Assembly (NCBI GenBank): GCA_965276785.1
Contig: OZ255629.1
Span: forward strand, 2,294,001-2,358,000
Length of the DNA: 64,000 nucleotides
Direction of reading: 5' to 3'
DNA from: LMUY01 sp965276785
GTDB taxonomy: Bacteria; Pseudomonadota; Alphaproteobacteria; Acetobacterales; Acetobacteraceae
The first letter of the stretch is position 1. Each line of letters opens with the position of its first letter. The translations under genes were made by a program, and so were the position numbers. Shown piece by piece: positions 16,913 to 26,216 of this stretch. The notes beneath the pieces are model-generated. The model was given only the letters and a program-made list of their open reading frames with translations. It did not search any database and was not told the origin of the DNA.

Positions 16913-17932
16913 ATGTCCCAAACCACCCTCACGGCCCCACGCCCGCCTTGGCACATGCGCGGCTTCTTCGCCAGCCAGACCGCCTATGTCAGCGCCGCCT
17001 TGCTGCTGATCGTGCTCGCCATCGCGGGCGTGGCGCCGGTGTTCCTTACCCTCGGCAACCTCGTCAACGTCGGCACCAATTTCTCCTACGTGGCCATCGT
17101 CTCGCTCGGCGCCACGCTGGTGATCATCACCGGCGGGATCGACCTGTCGGTGGGCTCGGTGATGGCGCTGACCGCGATCCTTACCGCGCTGTTCTTCCGC
17201 TGGGCGGGGGAGAGCCCGCTCGCCGCCGTGCCCGGCCTAGCCATGAGTGTCGCGGTGCTGGGCGGCCTGCTCGCCGCCTGCGGCATCGGCCTGGTCAACG
17301 GCTTGCTGATCTCGCTGCTGCAACTGACACCGTTCGTCACCACGCTCGGCATGCTGAGCATCGCGCGGGGCCTGTGCTACGCCATCACTCGCGGCCAGGG
17401 CGTCAGCATCGACGGCGCCGATGCCGACTTGTTCAGCCGCCTCACCGACGGCACACTGCTGGGCGTGCCGATGCCGCTGCTGTACCTGTTGCTCCTGGCA
17501 ATCGGCACTGCGGTGCTGCTGCACCACACCGCCACCGGCCGCTACATCTTCGCCATCGGCGGCAACGAGCAGGCGGCCCAGCTCACCGGCGTGCCGGTGC
17601 CGCGGATCAAGGCCGGCGTCTACGTCGCCTCCGCGCTGCTGGCCGGGCTGGCCGGCATCCTGATGGCGGGCTGGCTCGGCTCGGTGCCCGCCAACCTGGC
17701 GCAAGGCTACGAGCTGCGCATCATCGCCGCGGCGGTGATCGGCGGCGCCAACCTGGCCGGCGGCATCGGCGGCGCGGCCGGCGCGGTCGTGGGGGCGGCC
17801 CTGATCGAGGTGATCCGCAACGGCCTGGTGCTGGCCCGGGTGGACACCTATTGGCAGGACACGCTGGTCGGCGTCATCATCGTGGCGGCCGTGTTCGCGG
17901 ACCGCCTGCGCAGCCGCCGGGTCGGCCGATAA
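16913..17932 (+). CDS. sugar ABC transporter permease
   Basis: A 339-residue RbsC-type inner membrane permease with about ten hydrophobic segments. Family signatures are GATLVIITGGIDLSVGSVMA near the first third, FVTTLGMLSIARGL, FAIGGNEQAAQLTGVPV and the glycine-rich IIAAAVIGGANLAGGIGG. Starts one base after the ATPase stop and is followed by the binding-protein gene, giving the order ATPase, permease, binding protein. Confidence 0.92.
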   Translation: MSQTTLTAPRPPWHMRGFFASQTAYVSAALLLIVLAIAGVAPVFLTLGNLVNVGTNFSYVAIVSLGATLVIITGGIDLSVGSVMALTAILTALFFRWAGESPLAAVPGLAMSVAVLGGLLAACGIGLVNGLLISLLQLTPFVTTLGMLSIARGLCYAITRGQGVSIDGADADLFSRLTDGTLLGVPMPLLYLLLLAIGTAVLLHHTATGRYIFAIGGNEQAAQLTGVPVPRIKAGVYVASALLAGLAGILMAGWLGSVPANLAQGYELRIIAAAVIGGANLAGGIGGAAGAVVGAALIEVIRNGLVLARVDTYWQDTLVGVIIVAAVFADRLRSRRVGR

Positions 17933-17958
17933 CCCATAAAAAACCGGGGAGACCAACC

Positions 17959-18894
17959 ATGAGGAAGACGTTCGCATTGCTTGGGATAGCTGCGCTGCTG
18001 GCCGGCCCAGCGCGCGCGGCCGACGCCTACCGCTTCGCCATCGTGCCGAAAGCGATGAACAACCCGTATTTCGACCTGGCCCGCAACGGCTGCATGACCG
18101 AAGCCAAGAAACTCGGCGTCACCTGCACCTATACCGGCCCGGTGGAGCACGAACCCGCCACCCAAGTGCAGATCATCCAGGACCTGATCAGCCAGCACAT
18201 TGATGGGCTCGCCATCTCGGTGGCCGACGCCGCTTCGGTCAAGCGGGTGATCGAGCAGGCGCGCCAAGCCGGCATCCCCGTGATCACCTTCGACGCCGAC
18301 AGTCCGGACAGCCAGCGCCAGGCCTATATCGGCACCGACAACAAGGCGCTCGGCCAAGCCTTGGGCCAGATGCTGATCAAGCAGCACCCGGCGCCAGGCC
18401 AATACGCCCTGGTGTCCGGCGGCCCAGCGGCGCAGAACTTGAACGACCGGGTGCAGGGCGTGCGCGACACCCTGAAGGCCGCCGGCTGGACCGAGGCCGG
18501 CGGCTCGCCGACCTTCTGCAACGACGATTCCGCCCTGGCCGTGCAGCAGATGACCGACCTGATGACCGCCAACCCGGGCCTCGCCGCCATCGTCCCCGTG
18601 GGCGGCTGGCCGCTGTTCAGCCAGGGCGCCTATGCCGCCTTCGCCCGCCAGCACCATACAGCGATGGCCGGCGGCAAGTTCACCGTGGTCTCCGCCGACA
18701 CGTTGCCGGCCGAGCTGCACGAGGTGGAGAACGGCACCGTCGCCGGGCTGGTCGGCCAGCGCCCGGCCGAGATGGGCGGCAAGGCGATGGATATCCTGCT
18801 GGCACTGAAAAAGGGCCAGAGCGTGCAGACCATCACCTATGTCGGGCTGGACGAGGTGACCAAGGCCAACGCCGCCAAATTCGCCCAGCAGTGA
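17959..18894 (+). CDS. sugar ABC transporter periplasmic binding protein
   Basis: A 311-residue periplasmic sugar-binding protein (Peripla_BP_4 type). It has a Sec signal peptide (MRKTFALLGIAALLAGPARA, cleavage before ADAYRF). The mature part shows the family's paired lobes: IVPKAMNNPYFDLARNGC, QIIQDLISQHIDGLAISVAD, GIPVITFDADSPDS, AYIGTDN and ITYVGLDEVTKANA. Ribosome site GGGGAG before the ATG. It completes the first of two ribose-type importers in this region; ligand unknown. Confidence 0.9.
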   Translation: MRKTFALLGIAALLAGPARAADAYRFAIVPKAMNNPYFDLARNGCMTEAKKLGVTCTYTGPVEHEPATQVQIIQDLISQHIDGLAISVADAASVKRVIEQARQAGIPVITFDADSPDSQRQAYIGTDNKALGQALGQMLIKQHPAPGQYALVSGGPAAQNLNDRVQGVRDTLKAAGWTEAGGSPTFCNDDSALAVQQMTDLMTANPGLAAIVPVGGWPLFSQGAYAAFARQHHTAMAGGKFTVVSADTLPAELHEVENGTVAGLVGQRPAEMGGKAMDILLALKKGQSVQTITYVGLDEVTKANAAKFAQQ

Positions 18895-18898
18895 CGGC

Positions 18899-20179
18899 GT
18901 GCCCGCGCCTGCATCCGCGGCCGAGCCGGCGCGGCAGCACCCGTTCGCCTCCATCGTGGCGCTGCTGGCCAGCGTGCTGCTGCTGACCGCGGGCACCAAC
19001 CTGCAGGGCGTGCTGCTGCCGATCCGCCGCCAGATGGCGGGCGCGTCGACTCAGCAGATCGGCCTGCTGTCCTCCGGCTGGTCCGCCGGCTTCGTGCTGG
19101 CCTGCCTGGTCATTGGGCGCATGGTGAGCGCGGTCGGCCATGTGCGCAGCTTCGCCGCGCTGGCAGCGCTGAGTGCTGCGGCAAGCCTGCTGCTGCGCCC
19201 GCTCGACAGCGAGATGCTTTGGATTGTCCTCAGGGTAGTAATCGGGTTCTGCTTCGGCGGCCTGTCGATGATCATCGAGAGCTGGCTCAACGAGCGCAGC
19301 ACGAGCGGCCAGCGCGGCGCCATCTTCGCCGCCTACATGACGGTGTCGCTCTTGGCGTCGCTCGGTGGCACGCTCAGCCTTGCCTGGCTCGACCCGCTGC
19401 AGCCGCTGCCCTACACGCTGATGGGGGTGGCCGTGGTGCTGTCCATCGTGCCCGTTTCCCTCACCCGGGCGCCCATCCCGGCCCCGATCCAGCCGTACCG
19501 GATCGACTTGCCGGCGCTCTACCGGCTGTCGCCGACCGGCGTGTGCGGCTGCTTCATGGTCGGCTTGGCCAGCGGCGCGCTCGGCGGGTTGTTGCCCACC
19601 TACGGTCTGGCGATGAACCTCTCGACCCATGACGTGGCCAAAGTGCTCGCCGCCTCGCTGGTGGGGGGCGCCGTCGCCTACTACCCGGTTGGCGCCTGGT
19701 CGGACCGGTTGGACCGGCGGGTGGTGATCGTCGTGCTGGGGTGCCTCAGCGCGGCGCTCTGCGCGTTCCTGGTGTGGCACCCCTATTTGTCGCAGACCGG
19801 CATCCTGGTAGCGGTGGGCGCGCTGGGCTTCTGCCAATACCCGATCTACGGCCTGTGCGTGGCGCGCACCAACGATCGGGTGCGCGAGCAATCCTTCTCA
19901 GAAGTGGCGAGCGAGCTGCTGATCATCTATGGCGCGGGCACGGTGCTCGGCCCGCCGATGGCAGCCGAACTCATGCACCGCGGCGAGCGCTACCTGTTCC
20001 TCTACATCGGCGCCGTGCTGCTGACGATGGCGGTGTTCACCGCCGTCCGAATGACCCGGCGCCCCCGCACGCCCGCGCACATGAAGCTCAAGACTCACCC
20101 GCTGGAGACAGCGCCGAACACCATGCAGATGTTCCGCCCGCGCGCGAGCGCCGCACCCAAGCAAAGGATCGAGCGATGA
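18899..20179 (+). CDS. MFS transporter (YcaD/UMF2-like)
   Basis: A 426-residue major facilitator with twelve hydrophobic segments (GTNLQGVLLPIRRQMAG after TM1, GLSMIIESWLNERS, GAWSDRLDRR as the second-half motif A). The IESWLNE segment is typical of the YcaD/UMF2 branch. GTG start four bases after the binding-protein stop without a clear ribosome site, so probably translationally coupled. The long basic C-terminal tail runs to a 4-base overlap with the lipoprotein gene. Its co-operonic position suggests a sugar or sugar-acid substrate; this is inference. Confidence 0.82.
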   Translation: MPAPASAAEPARQHPFASIVALLASVLLLTAGTNLQGVLLPIRRQMAGASTQQIGLLSSGWSAGFVLACLVIGRMVSAVGHVRSFAALAALSAAASLLLRPLDSEMLWIVLRVVIGFCFGGLSMIIESWLNERSTSGQRGAIFAAYMTVSLLASLGGTLSLAWLDPLQPLPYTLMGVAVVLSIVPVSLTRAPIPAPIQPYRIDLPALYRLSPTGVCGCFMVGLASGALGGLLPTYGLAMNLSTHDVAKVLAASLVGGAVAYYPVGAWSDRLDRRVVIVVLGCLSAALCAFLVWHPYLSQTGILVAVGALGFCQYPIYGLCVARTNDRVREQSFSEVASELLIIYGAGTVLGPPMAAELMHRGERYLFLYIGAVLLTMAVFTAVRMTRRPRTPAHMKLKTHPLETAPNTMQMFRPRASAAPKQRIER

Positions 20180-20619
20180 CGCGACACTTTATGGCCATGC
20201 TCGCGCTCGCAGCACTTGGCGGTTGCATGCATGCCACCGGGCCGGTTTTGGGCGAATGGCGCGGCCAATCGCCCGGCGCCTCGCGCAACGTGCCCAAAAC
20301 GGTGGACGTAACGCTGAACGGGTCTGCCGATGCGCCCTCCGGCAGCTACCATTTCAGCCGAATAGAAGCCGACCCGACGTTGTTGTCCGGGCATGACCAG
20401 GACCAATGGGGCGGCACTTGGGTACGCAGCCAGCGTGTGGTGAATGGGCACCCGGTCAGCATCTTCACCTTGAAGGCGCTGCTTTCCGGCGAAATCGACA
20501 CCTACGCGCTGGAGCCTGGCGGAACGCTGCGCCCAGTGGACCCGGATGGCATGCCGGACATGACGCCCGCAGGCTCGCGCTACACCCTGGCGCCAGTGCC
20601 ACCGCGCAATGCTTTATAG
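20176..20619 (+). CDS. small predicted lipoprotein
   Basis: A 147-residue protein with a lipobox at its start (MLALAALGGC, Cys17), so probably anchored to a membrane in the periplasm. The remainder (DVTLNGSADAPSGSYHFSRI, RYTLAPVPP) is a compact, strand-rich domain that I do not recognise. ATGA overlap with the MFS gene. It is the last gene of the operon and is followed by a strong terminator. Confidence 0.75.
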   Translation: MTRHFMAMLALAALGGCMHATGPVLGEWRGQSPGASRNVPKTVDVTLNGSADAPSGSYHFSRIEADPTLLSGHDQDQWGGTWVRSQRVVNGHPVSIFTLKALLSGEIDTYALEPGGTLRPVDPDGMPDMTPAGSRYTLAPVPPRNAL

Positions 20620-20623
20620 CAAA

Positions 20624-20649
20624 GCCGGCTTGCGCCATCGCAAGCCGGC
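20624..20649. terminator. bidirectional terminator hairpin
   Basis: GCCGGCTTGCG (20624-20634) and its perfect complement CGCAAGCCGGC (20639-20649) form an 11-bp stem with a CCAT loop. It sits in the 39-bp gap between the convergent lipoprotein and porin genes and can serve both. Confidence 0.85.
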
Positions 20650-20658
20650 CCGTGGGGA

Positions 20659-22062
20659 TCAGAAGCTGATGTGGGACTTGAAGCCGAAGAAGGCAGCGTC
20701 CGGGATGTTGGACTGGCCGTTCAGCCGCCAATAATATTGAAAGTCGGGCTCGAAGTTCACGCCGCGGTAGACGTGGATGTCATAGTTCACCTCGATGAGT
20801 TCCTGGTGAGTTTGAATCCCAGTGGCGCCGTTGACGATCGGCAGGCCGAAGTCGGTGTCCAGCGCCTGTTCCTTGCCAAGCTGGCCGCTCACCCGGGCGT
20901 AATTGAACAGCACGCCAATGGTGTCGGCCGGCCGGGCCTTCCAGAAGTCGCCCAGCAGTGCGGCGGCGAACACCTGGTCGGTGTAGGCCGAGAACTCCGA
21001 ATTGCCGTGGGTGTAGCCGGCCAGCAGGATCAGCCCGTCCGTGGCACCCGGGCCGGTGCGCAGCACCATCTGGTCGGCCAACGCCCACCATTCCTCCTTC
21101 TGCCCATGATTCGCGCCCGCGCCCGCCCGCACGCTGGCTGCCGTCGTCAGGAACTTGAGGTAGTCGGTGGTGTCATGGGCGAAGCCGATCTTGTAGTGGC
21201 CCGGTAGCTTGTCCGGCCCGATCACCGGCTCATAGGCGAGTTCGACCGGGAAAATGACGCCGCTATCTTGCGAGCCGTCGAACTTGAACCCGGTGCGGAA
21301 ATTCTTGTAATTGTAGATGCCCTGATTCACCTCGTAAACGCCGGCTTGGATGTAGGTTTGCGCGGTCGGTCGCACGCGCACCCGCCCGGCCCAAACCGCA
21401 TCGGGATACGAGCTGATGCCGACATCGGCGGACGGCAGCAGCTTGGGATTGCCACAGAGCGAGTTGTTCATGAAGTTGCAGTAGAGCGGCGAGGCAGAAA
21501 AGTCGTTCAGCTCCGGCATGCGCCCGACCGCGACGTCCACCCGGCCATTGAGCAGGCTTTCCTCCGCATAGGCATACACCAGGTGAACCACCGTATCGCC
21601 GCCGGCGCCGTAGATTTCCTGCGTCTGGTTCAGGTTGTCGCCAGCCAAGGTTCCGTCGTTGCTGCCTTGGCGGTTGACGATGACGGTGTGGGTGGTGAGG
21701 CCCGGAATGCCGGCCAATTTGTCCCAATCGACATCGACCTCGAAGCCGACCTGCCCGGCGTAGGTGGCGCCTTGCTTCACGCCGCCGGTCGGATTGCCGA
21801 GCACCTCGGACACCCAGTCCACCAACAGGGTCACGCCGTAATTGGCAAGTTGCTGCCGCAGCGGGTCGAGTTGGGTGATGAGGTGTTCAGTCGCCGGCGC
21901 CGGCGGGGCTGTCGGCGGGGACAAGGCCTGGCTCGGCCCGATGCTGACGCCGCTGTTGACGTTCTGCGCATGGGCCGCCGGTGTGCCCAGCCACAGCCCG
22001 GCCGCGGCCAACGTCAGCAGGGCGCACCGGCCGCCTAAGCGCCCAGCTTGGTTATTGTTCAT
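20659..22062 (-). CDS. OprB-type carbohydrate-selective porin
   Basis: A 467-residue outer membrane beta-barrel of the OprB family, which lets sugars diffuse across the outer membrane. It has a signal peptide (LLTLAAAGLWLGTPAAHAQ), conserved OprB parts such as YGVTLLVDWVSEVLGNPTGG, VNRQGSNDG, YAYAEESLLNGRVDVAVGRM and QTHQELIEVNYDIHV, and ends in an aromatic residue (SHISF) as barrel proteins do. The ATG at 22062 follows GGGAGG. It is divergent from the second sugar ABC operon, and so probably co-regulated with it. Confidence 0.9.
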   Translation of the reverse strand: MNNNQAGRLGGRCALLTLAAAGLWLGTPAAHAQNVNSGVSIGPSQALSPPTAPPAPATEHLITQLDPLRQQLANYGVTLLVDWVSEVLGNPTGGVKQGATYAGQVGFEVDVDWDKLAGIPGLTTHTVIVNRQGSNDGTLAGDNLNQTQEIYGAGGDTVVHLVYAYAEESLLNGRVDVAVGRMPELNDFSASPLYCNFMNNSLCGNPKLLPSADVGISSYPDAVWAGRVRVRPTAQTYIQAGVYEVNQGIYNYKNFRTGFKFDGSQDSGVIFPVELAYEPVIGPDKLPGHYKIGFAHDTTDYLKFLTTAASVRAGAGANHGQKEEWWALADQMVLRTGPGATDGLILLAGYTHGNSEFSAYTDQVFAAALLGDFWKARPADTIGVLFNYARVSGQLGKEQALDTDFGLPIVNGATGIQTHQELIEVNYDIHVYRGVNFEPDFQYYWRLNGQSNIPDAAFFGFKSHISF

Positions 22063-22392
22063 TGATAGCCTCCCAAACTTCCTGGCTGCCGCACAAGCGC
22101 GTGGCGCCCGCAACGGCAGCCAGTAGCTTTGCACGGCCCGGAACAGCAATCTCGGCCAACTGGTGTCGAAGTGACGAACGCGACTATTTAGCGGCATCAC
22201 TGTGGCAACAGTAGCACAGATGAGGCACGCCCATGGCTGCAACCAATACGGATTTGCAGCGAAACAGCACGGGGCGGCGCCGCAACAGACAAGGCGGCTT
22301 GAGGGCGCCGCGCCTTGACAGTGCCAGCCGTGGTGGCCAGCGTGCGCAAGCAAACGGGCGCAACAATTGCCCACGCCAGAGGAAAGCCAGAC
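22063..22392. promoter_or_regulatory. divergent promoter region, porin and sugar ABC operon
   Basis: A 330-bp non-coding gap that must hold the promoters of both oprB-like (minus) and the binding-protein gene (plus). The only pattern noted is CTGTG (22200-22204) facing CACAG (22215-22219), a short imperfect operator-like repeat. It does not fit the CRP spacing. No regulator gene is adjacent. Confidence 0.4.
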
Positions 22393-23487
22393 ATGAGCGA
22401 CAGCAGGATGGGACAACCCAGCGACCCTAATTGCCAGCCCGGCGGCTTGGCCCGCCGCGGCATGCTCGGTGCTGCGGCGCTTGGCGCGGCGCTCGGCGCT
22501 TTGGGGCGCGGCCCGTCAGCGCACGCGGCCGACGCCGGGCCGTTCCCCAACCATCCGCGCTGGCGCTTCGTGTTCGTCAATCATGTCACCACCAACCCGT
22601 TCTTCGTCCCTACCCAAAATGGCCTGGCGGATGCCTGCGCGCTACTGGGCTGCGACCACCAATGGACCGGCTCGGCCAACTCGGACGTGTCGGAGATGGT
22701 CAATGCGATGAATGCGGCCATCGCAGCGAAGGCGGCGGCCATCGCGGTGCCGCTGGTCGACCCGAAGGCGTTCGATGGGCCCACCGAGCGCGCGCTGGCC
22801 GCCGGCATCCCGGTGTTCGCTTACAACGCCGACTCGCCGCCGGGCAGCAGCAACAAGCGTCTGGCCTATATCGGGCAGGACCTGTTCCAGGCCGGCCAGT
22901 TGATGGGCCAGCGCATCGTGCAGATGGTGGAGAGCGGCCCCATCGCGCTGTTCATCGCCACGCCCGGCGTGCTCAACCTGCAGCCACGCATTGATGGCGC
23001 GCAGGACGCGATCAAGAAATCCGGCAAGACCTACAACGTGCAGGTGATCGCCACCGGCGCCACGGTGAACGAGGAGATTTCCAAGGTGGAATCGTTCTAT
23101 CTCGGCCATCAGGACGTCAAGGGCATGTTCGCCGTGGATGGCGGCACCACCCAGGCGGTGGCCGAAGCGATGAGCAATCACAGCCTGTCCGGCAAGGGCG
23201 TGGTCGGCGGCGGGTTCGACCTGCTGCCCCGCACGCTTTCGCTGATCCAATCCGGTGCGATGCAGTTCACCATCGACCAGCAGCCCTATTTGCAGGGGTT
23301 CTATACGGTGATGCAGATGTTCACCTTCCTCGCCTCGGGCGGCCTGGTCGGCCCGGCGAGTTGTGACACCGGGCTGAAATTCGTCACCAAGGAGAGCGTC
23401 GGTGCGTATCTGACCACCAAGACCCGCTACGAGGGCAATTCCGACACGCCCGAAATCGTGCCGCGCAATGGCCCGATTGGTACTTAA
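22393..23487 (+). CDS. sugar ABC transporter binding protein, Tat-type signal
   Basis: A 364-residue periplasmic sugar-binding protein. Its leader has a twin-arginine motif (GLARRGMLGAAALGAALGAL) ending at AHAADAG, so export through Tat is likely, unlike the Sec-type leader of the first system's binding protein. Core features are VNHVTTNPFFVPTQNG, GIPVFAYNADSPPGS, IATPGVLNLQPRIDGAQ and FAVDGGTTQAVAEA. ATG at 22393 after GGAAAG. First gene of a binding protein, permease, ATPase, SDR operon. Confidence 0.9.
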   Translation: MSDSRMGQPSDPNCQPGGLARRGMLGAAALGAALGALGRGPSAHAADAGPFPNHPRWRFVFVNHVTTNPFFVPTQNGLADACALLGCDHQWTGSANSDVSEMVNAMNAAIAAKAAAIAVPLVDPKAFDGPTERALAAGIPVFAYNADSPPGSSNKRLAYIGQDLFQAGQLMGQRIVQMVESGPIALFIATPGVLNLQPRIDGAQDAIKKSGKTYNVQVIATGATVNEEISKVESFYLGHQDVKGMFAVDGGTTQAVAEAMSNHSLSGKGVVGGGFDLLPRTLSLIQSGAMQFTIDQQPYLQGFYTVMQMFTFLASGGLVGPASCDTGLKFVTKESVGAYLTTKTRYEGNSDTPEIVPRNGPIGT

Positions 23488-23493
23488 CCGGGC

Positions 23494-24465
23494 ATGAGCC
23501 GCGAGCGAAGCAACGCGCTCGATGCGGTGCTGCGATGGCCGGAACTCAGCATCCTGGTCGTCGCAATCATCCTCGTCGCCTATTTCGAGTGGGCCAACAC
23601 CGACTTCCTGCTGAGCGACGCCAGCCTGCAGAACCTGTCGCAGTTCGTGGCTCCCGCCGCCATCATCGCTTGCGGCGAGATCATGCTGATGATCGGCGGC
23701 GAGATCGATCTCTCCACCGGCATGGTGTTCGCGCTGGCGCCGTTCATCATGCACTTCGCGCAACAGGCAGGCGTGCCACTGCCGCTCGCGGTGCTGCTCG
23801 GCCTGGTGGTGAGCGCCGCAGTGGGGCTCATCAACGGCGTCGTCACCGTCACGCTGCACATCCCCTCCTTCATCACCACGCTGGGCACCAACTTCCTGCT
23901 CAACGGGCTCACGCTGACCCTCTCCCGCGGCACGCCGGTGGAAGCCCCCGACAACCCGGCCTTTGCCGCCGTGTTCGGCAATTGGGGCTACAGCGAGATC
24001 ATCTGGGCGGTGGCCGTGGTCGCGATCATGCACACCGTGCTGCGCCGCACCCGCTGGGGTTTGCACACCATCGCCTCCGGCGCCAACCCGATCGGCGCAT
24101 CCGAAGCCGGCATCCGGGTCAACCGGCTCAAGATCGGCAACTTCATGATCGCAGCCACGCTCGCCGGGCTGGTCGGGATTTTGGAGGGGTTCCGCATCTC
24201 CTCGATCGACCCGCAGGCGGGCGGCAACAGCATCATGTTCCTGGCGGTGGCCGCAGGCGTGATCGGCGGCACCCCGCTGGCGGGCGGTTCGGGCACCATC
24301 GTGGGCGGGCTGATCGGCGCCTTCGTGCTCGGCGTGCTGAGCGACGGCTTCACCTTGATCGGCATCAACGCCTTCACCTTCAACATCATCCTGGGAGCGG
24401 CGATTCTGGCGGCGATGCTGTTCAACATCCATGTCGGCCGCCTGCGCCGCACCGGCAGCGCATGA
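23494..24465 (+). CDS. sugar ABC transporter permease
   Basis: A 323-residue RbsC-type permease. Conserved segments are CGEIMLMIGGEIDLSTGMVF, FITTLGTNFLLNGL, IGASEAGIRVNRLKIGNFM and AVAAGVIGGTPLAGGSGTIVG. It begins 7 bp after the binding-protein stop and overlaps the ATPase gene by 4 bases. The E in MIGGEIDLS replaces the more usual G-G-I-D pattern and distinguishes it from the first system's permease. Confidence 0.92.
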   Translation: MSRERSNALDAVLRWPELSILVVAIILVAYFEWANTDFLLSDASLQNLSQFVAPAAIIACGEIMLMIGGEIDLSTGMVFALAPFIMHFAQQAGVPLPLAVLLGLVVSAAVGLINGVVTVTLHIPSFITTLGTNFLLNGLTLTLSRGTPVEAPDNPAFAAVFGNWGYSEIIWAVAVVAIMHTVLRRTRWGLHTIASGANPIGASEAGIRVNRLKIGNFMIAATLAGLVGILEGFRISSIDPQAGGNSIMFLAVAAGVIGGTPLAGGSGTIVGGLIGAFVLGVLSDGFTLIGINAFTFNIILGAAILAAMLFNIHVGRLRRTGSA

Positions 24466-25253
24466 GCGCTCTGGTGCAGCCGGTCGCACGGCCGGAGGCG
24501 ATGCGGGCGGAGGGCATCGTCAAGCGCTTCGGTGCCGTCACCGCGCTCGATGGCGTGTCGCTGCACCTGGCTCAGGGCGAGATCCTCGGCATCCTGGGCG
24601 ACAACGGCGCCGGCAAGTCCACGCTTATGAAGATCCTAACCGGCTACCAGCCGCCCAGCGAGGGACAGTTGTTCGTCGGCGGCGAGCCGGTGGCGCTGCG
24701 CTCGGTGGACCATGCCCGCGCGCTCGGTATCGAATGCGTCTACCAGGACCTGGCACTGGCCAACTCGCTCAGCGTCTACCACAACCTGTTCCTCAACCGG
24801 GAAATCCTCTATCCAGGCCCATTCCGGCTGCTGAACAACCGTGCCATGCGCCAGGCGGCCGAGCGGCGGCTCGAAGAGATCGGTGTGCACATCCCCTCCG
24901 TCACCCTGCCGGTGGAGCGGCTATCGGGCGGCCAGCGGCAGGCGATCGCCGTGGCGCGCGCGGTGAACTCCAGTGCCCGCGTGCTGTTGCTGGACGAGCC
25001 GCTGGCGGCGATGGGCGCGCGCGAGGCCGGGTTGATCATCGACCTCATCCTGCGGCTGAAGGCGGCGGGCAACCTTTCCATCATCATGATCATGCACAAC
25101 TACGCCCAGACGCTGGAGATCGCCGACCGCATCATGCTGATGCAGCGCGGCACCGTGACGTACGAGAACAATGCCCGCGCCACCTCGGTGACGGAACTGA
25201 TGGAGATCGTCCGCCGCGAATACCGTTCGGTGCGGGAGCATGAGGGGGTATGA
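24462..25253 (+). CDS. sugar ABC transporter ATP-binding protein
   Basis: A 263-residue single-domain ATPase. Walker A GDNGAGKST, Q-loop CVYQDLAL, signature LSGGQRQ, Walker B VLLLDEP, H-loop IMHNY. As in the first sugar system it is the half-size type. It is about as long as, and clearly related to, the ATPase at 16171 (PFRLL and the following stretch are shared), so the two systems are paralogous. ATGA overlaps on both sides. Confidence 0.92.
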   Translation: MSALVQPVARPEAMRAEGIVKRFGAVTALDGVSLHLAQGEILGILGDNGAGKSTLMKILTGYQPPSEGQLFVGGEPVALRSVDHARALGIECVYQDLALANSLSVYHNLFLNREILYPGPFRLLNNRAMRQAAERRLEEIGVHIPSVTLPVERLSGGQRQAIAVARAVNSSARVLLLDEPLAAMGAREAGLIIDLILRLKAAGNLSIIMIMHNYAQTLEIADRIMLMQRGTVTYENNARATSVTELMEIVRREYRSVREHEGV

Positions 25254-26023
25254 TGAGCGAGTTCGCAACCTATCCAAGCCTGCGCGGAAAAGCCGTGTTC
25301 ATCACCGGCGGCGCCAGCGGCATCGGCGCCTCGCTGGTGGAGCATTTCGCCCGGCAGCATGCCCGCGTGGCGTTCGTGGATCTGAGGGCGGAGGAGGGCC
25401 GCGACTTGGCCGGCCGCCTGGCCGCCGAGGGCCTGCCCGAACCACGGTTCACCCCGCTCGACTTGCGCGACATCCCGGCGTTGCAAGCGGCCCTGGCCGA
25501 AGCCGGGCGGGCTATGGGCAACATCACCGTGCTGATCAACAATGCCGCCCACGACCAGCGCCATAAGCTGGAAGACGTCACGGTCGACTATTGGCACGAC
25601 CGGCTGGCGACGAACCTGCACCACCAGTTCTTCGCCGCCCAGGCCGTGGTGCCGATGATGCGCGCCGCGGGCGCCGGGTCGATCATCACCATGGGCTCGG
25701 TGAGTTGGCATCTCGGCCAAGGGGGCATGCCGGCCTACACCACCGCCAAGGCCGGCATCGAAGGGCTCACCCGCGGCCTGGCGCGCGACTTGGGGCCTGA
25801 CCGCATCCGGGTGAACTGCATCATCCCCGGCTGGATCATGACGCAGCGCCAGATCGACCTGTGGCTCACCCCGGAAGGCGAGCGGCAGTTGATGATCTCC
25901 CAGTGCCTGCAGGAGAAGCTCTATCCGCCCGACGTCGCCCGCATGGCGCTGTGGCTGGCCGCTGACGACAGCCGAATGTGCACCAGCCAGACCTGGGTGG
26001 TGGATGGCGGGCAGAGCTTTTAA
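25250..26023 (+). CDS. SDR family dehydrogenase, probable aldose oxidation
   Basis: A 257-residue classical short-chain dehydrogenase: nucleotide loop TGGASGIG, NNAA, catalytic Ser in MGSVSWH and YTTAK, and the C-terminal DGGQSF. The motif set resembles aldose 1-dehydrogenases of oxidative pentose/hexose pathways. ATGATG start overlapping the ATPase stop, after GAGGGGG. Its position as the last gene of a sugar importer operon supports oxidation of the imported sugar to a lactone. Specific substrate unproven. Confidence 0.85.
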   Translation: MMSEFATYPSLRGKAVFITGGASGIGASLVEHFARQHARVAFVDLRAEEGRDLAGRLAAEGLPEPRFTPLDLRDIPALQAALAEAGRAMGNITVLINNAAHDQRHKLEDVTVDYWHDRLATNLHHQFFAAQAVVPMMRAAGAGSIITMGSVSWHLGQGGMPAYTTAKAGIEGLTRGLARDLGPDRIRVNCIIPGWIMTQRQIDLWLTPEGERQLMISQCLQEKLYPPDVARMALWLAADDSRMCTSQTWVVDGGQSF

Positions 26024-26216
26024 AAGCTCGCCTTGCATTGGCTCTCTGCTTAAAGCCGCACTCAAACTTGCCTTGGTAATCGTACCCGTCGTAGCCCTGC
26101 AGCTTGATGCGGGTACGCTTGTATAACCCTATTACATTCCTGCTTAAACCCGAACAAAAATCTTGCTTTAATGACCGGAGCAAATGCTTAATGTTCCCGC
26201 AAGTGGGGATGCTGCA

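Noticed and set aside
22200..22219. CRP site in the porin/ABC divergent region
   Set aside because: Half-sites TGTG/CACA are there but spaced 10 and not 8 bases and lack the A/T after TGTG.
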